From Selenomonas sp. oral taxon 920 (GTDB taxonomy: Bacteria > Bacillota > Negativicutes > Selenomonadales > Selenomonadaceae), in the NCBI RefSeq assembly GCF_001717585.1, contig NZ_CP017042.1:471501-535500 (forward strand): a stretch of 64,000 bases of DNA, written 5' to 3'. The notes under the pieces are model-generated. The model was given only the letters and a program-made list of their open reading frames with translations. It was not told the DNA's origin and searched no databases. The position numbers were made by a program, and so were the translations under genes. Position 1 is the stretch's first letter; every line of letters begins with the position of its first letter. This document shows, in pieces, positions 58,141 to 64,000 of the stretch.

Positions 58141-58890
58141 ATGGCAAGAACACCGATTATTGCTGGCAACTGGAAAATGAACAATACGGTCGCGGCGGGT
58201 GTCGCGCTCGTTAAGGAGCTCGCCCCGCTCGTCAAGGATGCGAAGGCAACGGTCGTGGTCTGCCCGACGGCGACGGCACTCGCGGGGGTGACCGAGGCGG
58301 TCAAGGGATCGAACATCGCAGTCGGCGCACAGAATGTGCACTGGGAGAAGAGCGGCGCATACACGGGCGAGATCTCGACGGATATGCTCACGGAGCTCGG
58401 TGTTTCCTACTGTGTACTCGGTCACAGCGAGCGCCGCGACTACTTCGGCGAGACGAACGAGGGCGTGAACAAGCGCGCCCATGCGGCGTACGCAGCAGGC
58501 ATCACGCCGATCATCTGCTGCGGCGAGTCGCTTGAGATCCGCGAGGCGGGCACCTACCTCGCCTATGTCGCATATCAGATCGAGGCGGCACTTGCGGGCT
58601 TTGCGGCGGCAGACGTGGCGAAGCTCGTCATCGCCTATGAGCCGATCTGGGCGATCGGCACGGGCAAGACGGCGACGTTCGATCAGGCGGAGGAGGTCTG
58701 TGCGCACATCCGCAAGACCATCGAGGCGAAGTACGGCGCGCCAGCAGCAGAGGGCGTCCGCATTCAGTACGGCGGCAGCGTAAAGCCCGAGACGATTGCG
58801 GGGCTCATGGAGAAGCCGAATGTGGACGGTGCACTCGTCGGCGGCGCAGCGCTCAAAGCGAAGGACTTTGCTGCGATTGTCAACTTCTGA
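58141..58890 (+). CDS. tpiA: Triosephosphate isomerase
   Basis: This 249-residue TIM barrel interconverts DHAP and glyceraldehyde-3-phosphate. Seen are IIAGNWKMNNTVAAG with the catalytic Lys, YCVLGHSERRDYFGE with the catalytic His, VIAYEPIWAIGTGKTA with the catalytic Glu and loop 6, and IQYGGSVKPETI. It lies between pgk and gpmI. DHAP made by the divergent mtnA-aldolase pair would enter glycolysis here. Complete. Confidence 0.97.
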   Translation: MARTPIIAGNWKMNNTVAAGVALVKELAPLVKDAKATVVVCPTATALAGVTEAVKGSNIAVGAQNVHWEKSGAYTGEISTDMLTELGVSYCVLGHSERRDYFGETNEGVNKRAHAAYAAGITPIICCGESLEIREAGTYLAYVAYQIEAALAGFAAADVAKLVIAYEPIWAIGTGKTATFDQAEEVCAHIRKTIEAKYGAPAAEGVRIQYGGSVKPETIAGLMEKPNVDGALVGGAALKAKDFAAIVNF

Positions 58891-58920
58891 TATCTAAAAA
58901 TCTCAAAACACACTTAGGGT

Positions 58921-58956
58921 GGCGCGGATTCTTTGCAGAGACGAAGAATCTGCGCC
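58921..58956 (+). promoter_or_regulatory. Hairpin between tpiA and gpmI
   Basis: GGCGCGGATTCTT (58921-58933) pairs with AAGAATCTGCGCC (58944-58956), 13 base pairs with one G-T pair and a 10-base loop. No T-run follows, so it is more likely an RNA processing or stabilising structure than a terminator. Confidence 0.5.
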
Positions 58957-58998
58957 TCCTGAGTATTGAGCAAAAGCTCTTAGAAAGAATCAAATATT

Positions 58999-60555
58999 AT
59001 GGCAAAACTTAAGAATGCGCCCGTCGCCCTTATCATCATGGACGGCTTTGGCAACGGCGATCCGAACGACCTGAAGTACAATGCGATTGCCATGGCAAAT
59101 ACACCGGTCATCGATGGGCTGAAGAAAAAATACAAATACAATCAGATCAATGCATCCGGTGAGTACGTCGGACTGCCGGACGGACAGATGGGCAACTCCG
59201 AGGTCGGTCACACGAACATCGGCGCGGGACGCATCGTCTATCAGCAGCTCACGCGCATCACGCGCGACATCAAGAACGGCGACTTCTTCAAGAACAAGGC
59301 CTTGCTCACCATTGTACGCGGCGTGAAGGAGCGCGGCGGTGCACTGCACGTCATGGGACTGGTCTCGCCGGGCGGCGTACACAGTCATGACGACCATCTC
59401 TTCGGCGTGCTCGAGCTTGCCAAGCGCGAGGGACTGACCGAGGTCTGGATTCACGCATTTCTCGACGGACGCGACGTGCCGCCTAAGAGTGCGACGGAAT
59501 ATCTTGCGGCAGTGGAGAAGAAGGCGGCGGAGATCGGTGTCGGCAGGATCGCGACGGTCAGCGGACGCTATTATGCCATGGACCGCGACCACCGCTGGGA
59601 GCGCGAGCAGCTCGCCTACGAGGCGATCGCGCACGCCAAGGCGAAGTCGACGGCAAAGACGGCGGTCGACGGCGTACTTGCTTCCTATGCCGATACGAGT
59701 GAGAAGCCCGAGGGCGTGACGGATGAGTTCGTTGTGCCGTTCGTGGTCGCGGGCTATCCCGGCATGAAGAACGGCGACGGCGCGATCTTCTACAATTTCC
59801 GCCCCGACCGTGCGCGTCAGCTCACACACGCATTTGTCGATGAGAAATTCGACGACTTCGCGCGTGATGAGTCGCTGAAGATTCCATTTGCGACGTTCTC
59901 GCAGTATGAGGCGGGGATGAACGCGCTCGTGGCGTTCCCGCCCGAGGAGATCGACAACACGTTCGGCCAGTATGTGCAGGATCTCGGCTATACGCAGCTG
60001 CGCATCGCCGAGACGGAGAAGTACGCACACGTCACCTTCTTTTTCAACGGCGGCGTTGAGGAACCATACAAGGGCGAGGATCGCATCCTCGTGCACTCGC
60101 CGAAGGTTGCGACCTATGACCTGCAGCCCGAGATGAGCGCGATCGAGGTCACGGACAAGGTAGTCGAGGCGATCAAGTCGGGCAAGTATGACTTTATCAT
60201 CCTCAACTATGCGAACTGCGACATGGTCGGTCATACGGGTGTTGTTCCCGCCGTTGTGAAGGCGGTCGAGACGGTCGATACCTGCGTCGGGCGCTTTGTC
60301 GATGCCATCCGTGAGGTCGGCGGCGAGGTCTGCATTACGGCGGATCACGGCAACGCAGATAAGATGTGGGACTACGAGACGAACCAGCCGTTCACGAAGC
60401 ACACGACGAACCCCGTGCCGTTCATTGTCGTCTCTGACCGCGTGAAGGAAGTGCATACAGGCGCGCTCTGCGACATCGCGCCGACGCTCCTCACGCTCGC
60501 GGGCATTCCGATCCCGAAGGAGATGACGGGAAAGCCGCTCATCACGCTCGCGTAA
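58999..60555 (+). CDS. gpmI: 2,3-bisphosphoglycerate-independent phosphoglycerate mutase
   Basis: This 518-residue metalloenzyme converts 3- to 2-phosphoglycerate. Seen are LIIMDGFGNGDPNDLKYN with metal ligands, MGNSEVGHTNIGAGRIVYQ with the catalytic Ser, GVHSHDDHLFG, FLDGRDVPPKSA, NYANCDMVGHTGV and ITADHGNADKMWDYET. Length is normal for the family. It closes the glycolytic run gap-pgk-tpiA-gpmI; enolase is not in the window. A terminator follows 17 bases after the stop. Confidence 0.97.
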   Translation: MAKLKNAPVALIIMDGFGNGDPNDLKYNAIAMANTPVIDGLKKKYKYNQINASGEYVGLPDGQMGNSEVGHTNIGAGRIVYQQLTRITRDIKNGDFFKNKALLTIVRGVKERGGALHVMGLVSPGGVHSHDDHLFGVLELAKREGLTEVWIHAFLDGRDVPPKSATEYLAAVEKKAAEIGVGRIATVSGRYYAMDRDHRWEREQLAYEAIAHAKAKSTAKTAVDGVLASYADTSEKPEGVTDEFVVPFVVAGYPGMKNGDGAIFYNFRPDRARQLTHAFVDEKFDDFARDESLKIPFATFSQYEAGMNALVAFPPEEIDNTFGQYVQDLGYTQLRIAETEKYAHVTFFFNGGVEEPYKGEDRILVHSPKVATYDLQPEMSAIEVTDKVVEAIKSGKYDFIILNYANCDMVGHTGVVPAVVKAVETVDTCVGRFVDAIREVGGEVCITADHGNADKMWDYETNQPFTKHTTNPVPFIVVSDRVKEVHTGALCDIAPTLLTLAGIPIPKEMTGKPLITLA

Positions 60556-60572
60556 CGTTTTTCTGCATCGGA

Positions 60573-60605
60573 GGACAGCTGCCATTGTGCGGCTGTCCTT
60601 TTCCA
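60573..60605 (+). terminator. Rho-independent terminator after gpmI
   Basis: GGACAGCTG (60573-60581) pairs with CGGCTGTCC (60590-60598) with one G-T pair and an 8-base loop, followed by TTTT. It ends the glycolytic transcript. Confidence 0.75.
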
Positions 60606-60612
60606 TTTGCAT

Positions 60613-60641
60613 TTGAAAGAGCGTGAGCAGAATGGTATACT
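60613..60641 (+). promoter_or_regulatory. Promoter for the DUF1232-topB-helicase genes
   Basis: TTGAAA (60613-60618) and TATACT (60636-60641) are separated by exactly 17 bases, just after the gpmI terminator and 32 bases before the DUF1232 start. Boxes are seen; activity is inferred. Confidence 0.65.
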
Positions 60642-60673
60642 GAGCATAATGAAAGAAATGATCGGAGGTTTCT

Positions 60674-61033
60674 ATGCTGCGATTTTTGGTGCTGCTGCGT
60701 GCTTTGCGGCGCGATATTGCCGTGCTGCTCTTTGCGATGGTGCGGCGCGATACGCCGCGTGCGGTAAAGTTCCTGTTTCCGCTCGCGCTGCTCTATCTCG
60801 TGAGTCCGATTGACATTGTGCCCGATACGATTCCGCTGCTCGGTGCGGTGGACGATATGGTGATCCTGCCGGCGGCTACGGAGCTGCTTGTGCGCATGCT
60901 GCCCCATGCGGCGCGCGCAGAGGGCGAGGCACGTGTGGCACGCTATGGGACGTTCATACTCGTCGCGGCATCTCTTGTCGTGCTTCTTTGGTTCGTGCTT
61001 CTTATCTGGGCGCTCTCGAAGGTGTTTGCATGA
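60674..61033 (+). CDS. DUF1232 (YkvA-like) membrane protein
   Basis: This 119-residue protein has the DUF1232 core FPLALLYLVSPIDIVPDTIP followed by GAVDDMVIL, a motif of unknown function with the conserved SPIDxxPDxxP. A C-terminal membrane helix (FILVAASLVVLLWFVLLIWA) anchors it; the N-terminal part is basic with Arg-rich LLRALRRDIAVLLF. The start has CGGAGG 5 bases upstream. The stop overlaps topB (ATGA), so topoisomerase III production is coupled to it, a link that has no known explanation. Confidence 0.85.
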   Translation: MLRFLVLLRALRRDIAVLLFAMVRRDTPRAVKFLFPLALLYLVSPIDIVPDTIPLLGAVDDMVILPAATELLVRMLPHAARAEGEARVARYGTFILVAASLVVLLWFVLLIWALSKVFA

Positions 61034-63171
61034 GGCTCTATATCGCGGAGAAGCCGAGTGTCGGGCGTGCACTTGCCGCGTGCCTGCCGCAGCCGCACCG
61101 CAAAGGTTCGGGGTGGATTGAGACGGGCGACGGAGTGGTGACATGGCTCTTTGGTCATGTCCTCAGGCAGGCGGAGCCGGAGGAATACGATCCGAAGCTG
61201 AAGCGCTGGCGCGCAGAGGATCTGCCGATCCTGCCCGAGGTGTGGCAGCTCGTCGTAAATGAGAGTGCGGCGCAGCAGTTTGCTGTCGTGAAGGGGCTGA
61301 TCGAGCGCGCGGATGAGATTGTGCACGGCGGAGACCCCGACCGCGAGGGGCAGCTGCTCGTGGACGAGGTGCTGGACTACCTCAAGAACGAGAAACCCGT
61401 ACGACGCATCCTGATCAATGCATTGGATGATAAAAGTATTCATGATGCACTGAATGACCTGCGGGACAATCGGGATTTCCTCCCGCTGAAATTGTCGGCA
61501 CTCGCACGGGCACGTGCGGACTGGCTCATTGGGATGAATCTTTCGCGCGCCTATACACTTGCGGCACGGCGCGCGGGGCATGATCGGCTCGTGCTTCCGA
61601 TCGGGCGCGTCAAGACACCGACGCTCGCGCTTGTCGTGCGGCGGGAGCGCGAGATTGAGAACTTTAAACCCGCGACCTATTACCTTCTCGACGCAGTATT
61701 CTGCCACGAAAAGACAGGCGACAATTTCCATGCGCGCTGGAAGCCGTCGGAGGAGCACACACCGCTCGATTCCGAGGGGCGGCTTGTAGACGAAAAGGCG
61801 GCGCAGGCGGCACTTGCCTCGTTTGGCGCGGAGCCGCAGGACGCGAAGGTGACGCGCTACGAGCGCAAGAAGAAGGAGGAGCCGCCGCCGCTCCCGTTCT
61901 CGCTGTCCGCGCTGCAGGTGCTCGCGGGCAAACGGTACGGCTACGAGCCGCAGCAGGTGCTCGACACGGCACAGAAGCTGTACGAGGAGAAGCTGACGAG
62001 CTATCCGCGCTCGGACGCGGAGTATCTGCCCGTGAGTCAGCATAAAGACGCGGCGAAGATTCTCTCCAATCTCGCCGCACTGGACGGCTCGGAGCTCGGC
62101 ACATGGGCGCGGGAGGCGGATGCAAAGAAAAAATCCCGTGCGTGGAACGACGCGAAGATCACGGCGCACCACGCGATCATCCCGACGACCGTGCCCGTAA
62201 ATCTTACGCGGCTCAGCGCGGTCGAGCGCAATATCTACGAATTGATTGCACGCGCCTACATCGCACAGTTTCACCCGAACTGCGTCTACGATCAGACGAA
62301 GGTCGAGGTCACTTACCACGGTGAGCTGTTTGCTGCGAGCGGACGTACGGAGCGTGCGGCGGGGTGGCGTGCGATGTACCGTACGGCGAAAAATGAGGAA
62401 GATGTGGAGAAAGAGGACGAAGAAAGTGCCGTCCTGCCGCCGATGAAAAAGGGCGACGTGGCGGACTATGTGTCCGCAGAGCTCGGCACGCGCCAGACGA
62501 AGCCGCCCTCGCGCTTTACCCCCGCGACTCTCCTGCAGGGGATGAAGGAGATTCACAAATACGTCAAGGACGAGGCGGCGAAGAAGATGCTGCGCGATGT
62601 CTCCGGCATCGGCACGGAGGCGACGCGTGCGAGCATTATCGAAGATCTGATACGGCGCAGATTCCTGAACGCGGCGGGGAAGAAGAAGGTGCTCACGCCG
62701 ACGGCGGAGGCGTACCTCCTCATTGATGCGCTCCCTGATACGATGACGTATCCCGATGCGACGGCGGTCTGGGAGGATCGTCTGCACTCGATGGCACAGG
62801 GAGAGGGAACGCCTGAGGAGTTCCTTGCGGGACAGGCGGCGTTTGCGCGCGACCTCTGTGCGGCGGCGCAGACCGCTACGATCACGGGCGGCGGGGGGAT
62901 TCCCTGTCCTGCGTGCGGGCGCGGGGTCATGCAGAAGCGTAAGGGGAAGCACGGCGCCTTCTGGGGCTGCTCCGCGTTCCCGCAGTGCCGCATGACAGCG
63001 AACGATGCGGACGGAAAGCCCGACTTTACGGGAAAGAGCATTCCGCGCAGCGCAGCGGAGACATCGGGAGCGCGTCCCTCCACGCACCCTGCGCCCGCAT
63101 ACGCTCCGCGCGGCAGCTACACGCCGACGGCGAACGAACAGGCGGAGATGGACGCGCTGTTTTTGGATTGA
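61030..63171 (+). CDS. topB: DNA topoisomerase III
   Basis: This 713-residue type IA topoisomerase has the TOPRIM start LYIAEKPSVGRALAACLPQP and HGGDPDREGQLLVDEVLDYL with the metal-binding DPDREG, the active-site Tyr in YEEKLTSYPRSDAEYLP, and ATRASIIEDLIRRRF. A C4 zinc ribbon near the end (CPACGRGVMQKRKGKHGAFW and GCSAFPQC) is typical. ATG 61030 overlaps the DUF1232 stop; a longer frame to 60988 lacks a ribosome site. It relaxes and decatenates DNA through single-strand passage. It is followed 17 bases later by a helicase gene. Confidence 0.95.
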   Translation: MRLYIAEKPSVGRALAACLPQPHRKGSGWIETGDGVVTWLFGHVLRQAEPEEYDPKLKRWRAEDLPILPEVWQLVVNESAAQQFAVVKGLIERADEIVHGGDPDREGQLLVDEVLDYLKNEKPVRRILINALDDKSIHDALNDLRDNRDFLPLKLSALARARADWLIGMNLSRAYTLAARRAGHDRLVLPIGRVKTPTLALVVRREREIENFKPATYYLLDAVFCHEKTGDNFHARWKPSEEHTPLDSEGRLVDEKAAQAALASFGAEPQDAKVTRYERKKKEEPPPLPFSLSALQVLAGKRYGYEPQQVLDTAQKLYEEKLTSYPRSDAEYLPVSQHKDAAKILSNLAALDGSELGTWAREADAKKKSRAWNDAKITAHHAIIPTTVPVNLTRLSAVERNIYELIARAYIAQFHPNCVYDQTKVEVTYHGELFAASGRTERAAGWRAMYRTAKNEEDVEKEDEESAVLPPMKKGDVADYVSAELGTRQTKPPSRFTPATLLQGMKEIHKYVKDEAAKKMLRDVSGIGTEATRASIIEDLIRRRFLNAAGKKKVLTPTAEAYLLIDALPDTMTYPDATAVWEDRLHSMAQGEGTPEEFLAGQAAFARDLCAAAQTATITGGGGIPCPACGRGVMQKRKGKHGAFWGCSAFPQCRMTANDADGKPDFTGKSIPRSAAETSGARPSTHPAPAYAPRGSYTPTANEQAEMDALFLD

Positions 63172-63188
63172 TTCCGCAGGAGGAAACG

Positions 63189-64000
63189 ATGGACTTTGCA
63201 TCGCTTGGCGTGCCCAAGCATCTCAGAGAGGCACTCGCAGGGCGCGGCATCGCTGCGCCGACGGAGATACAGGCTGCGTTCATTCCCGCGGCGCAGGCGG
63301 GGGAGAATCTCATCGGTGAGGCACCGACGGGGACGGGTAAGACGTTCGCCTACCTCCTGCCCGTCATGGAGCGCATCGACCCCGCCGTCCGCGCAGCACA
63401 GGCACTCGTCCTCGCACCGACGCACGAGCTCGCGATGCAGATTGCGACGGTCGCGCGCGAGCTGGCACAGGCGGCAGGGCTGCCGATCGGCGTGCAGGCA
63501 CTGATCGGCGGAGCGAACATCAAGCGGCAGATCGAAGCGCTGAAGAAGAAGCCCGCGCTCATCGTCGGCTCTGCGCCGCGTGTGCAGGAGCTCCACCGCC
63601 TCGGCAAGCTGAAACTCGCGGGCACACGTCTGCTCGTTCTGGATGAGTTCGACCGACTCCTCGGCAAGCAGCATCTGGACGAGGTGCGCACCGTGATCCG
63701 CCTCCTGCCCGCCGACCGTCAGGTGCTCCTGCTCTCGGCGACAGCGGGCACGGCAGCCGTGCGGATGGCACAGGAGCTGTTCGCGCCGCGCCTCATCCGC
63801 GTGGAGGGGGCGAGCGATACGCATGAAAACTACTATCATATTGTACCGTTTCGTGATAAAATAAAGGCTGTTCAAAAACTGACGCGGCGTCTGCCGATCA
63901 GGCGGGGGCTTGTCTTTGTCGGGCGCAGCTTCGATGCGGCACACGCCCTCGAAAAACTGCGCTTTGAGGGGATCAAGGCCGTTGCCCTGCTCGGGCAGGA
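63189..64000 (+). CDS. DEAD-box-like RNA helicase, N-terminal part (motif II DEFD)
   Basis: The gene runs off the right edge; 270 codons are seen. The Q-motif-like GIAAPTEIQAAFIPAAQAG, Walker A APTGTGKTFAYLLP, motif Ia APTHELAMQ, GG, motif II LVLDEFDRLLG, motif III LLSATAG and the beginning of the second RecA domain (IRRGLVFVGRSFDAAHAL) are present. Motif II reads DEFD where family members have DEAD, so two of four residues differ, including the third. It belongs to the DEAD-box superfamily 2 helicases, possibly a divergent branch. AGGAGG precedes ATG 63189. Coupled in one operon with topB. Confidence 0.85.
   Translation, partial: MDFASLGVPKHLREALAGRGIAAPTEIQAAFIPAAQAGENLIGEAPTGTGKTFAYLLPVMERIDPAVRAAQALVLAPTHELAMQIATVARELAQAAGLPIGVQALIGGANIKRQIEALKKKPALIVGSAPRVQELHRLGKLKLAGTRLLVLDEFDRLLGKQHLDEVRTVIRLLPADRQVLLLSATAGTAAVRMAQELFAPRLIRVEGASDTHENYYHIVPFRDKIKAVQKLTRRLPIRRGLVFVGRSFDAAHALEKLRFEGIKAVALLGQ

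Noticed and set aside
58990-60612. A 540-codon minus-strand frame opposite gpmI, and a 459-codon one opposite pgk and tpiA
   Set aside because: Both are mirror frames of highly conserved glycolytic genes with strong codon bias; no ribosome site or domain is seen.
60943-63201. A 752-codon open frame on the minus strand opposite topB
   Set aside because: It is antisense to a well-supported topoisomerase III. The product is Arg-, Leu- and Val-rich with no domain, as expected from the complement of GC-rich codons.

Overview
The window is bacterial chromosome, most likely from a diderm Firmicute of the Negativicutes (Selenomonas or a close relative). This is an inference from surface-polysaccharide genes of the Gram-negative kind, the overall gene style, and a GC-rich housekeeping background interrupted by AT-richer accessory genes. 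No rRNA, tRNA or CRISPR array was seen.

Layout. (1) 1-1385: the end of a PHP-type phosphatase gene and an AEC-family permease. (2) 1434-49637: one very long surface-glycan locus, all on the + strand. It starts with a WbaP-like initiating sugar-phosphate transferase and four glycosyltransferases. Then come the GDP-L-fucose genes (gmd, manC, fcl), a promoter, a one-piece ABC flippase, and a pseudaminic-acid block: pseB, pseC, a reductase, a methylase, an SpsF-type cytidylyltransferase, a class III aminotransferase, pseG, a methylase, an SDR, a phosphoesterase, an ATP-grasp ligase and pseI. After an LIC12162-like transferase come ugd and an asparagine synthase-like amidotransferase, more glycosyltransferases, two left-handed beta-helix acyltransferases and an epimerase. 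(3) 34240-48497, still inside the locus: an unusual acyl-group module. It holds a DUF4910 protein, an AMP ligase, a VOC protein, a cyclase-family protein, an acyl carrier protein, an AAC(3)-like acyltransferase, a DRE-TIM aldolase, a transposase remnant, an FkbH-like protein, a reductase, a split transketolase, a MaoC dehydratase, a second acyl carrier protein, an MBOAT acyltransferase and a DltD/AlgJ-like SGNH protein. An epimerase and a very strong terminator (49641-49690) close the locus.

(4) 49779-53712: an AT-rich insert with a one-chain MNT-HEPN protein (nucleotidyltransferase antitoxin fused to an HI0074/HepT-like half) and a large KAP-family P-loop NTPase. It looks like a small defence or toxin-antitoxin islet. 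(5) 53817-55524, minus strand: mtnA plus a class II aldolase, matching the DHAP shunt for 5'-methylthioadenosine or 5'-deoxyadenosine salvage. (6) 55739-60555: gap, pgk, tpiA and gpmI, a lower-glycolysis block divergent from (5). (7) 60674-64000: a DUF1232 membrane protein, topB, and a truncated DEAD-box-like helicase whose motif II reads DEFD.

How it may work together: WbaP loads a sugar phosphate on undecaprenyl phosphate, the glycosyltransferases extend the chain using GDP-fucose, CMP-Pse-type sugar and UDP-glucuronate-derived units, and the ABC protein flips it. The region 3 genes appear to make an acyl group on carrier proteins and place it on the glycan, with a ligase, carrier, MBOAT and SGNH logic like Dlt. 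This acyl module, the Pse pathway lacking an evident PseH, and the MNT-HEPN fusion are the most interesting items.
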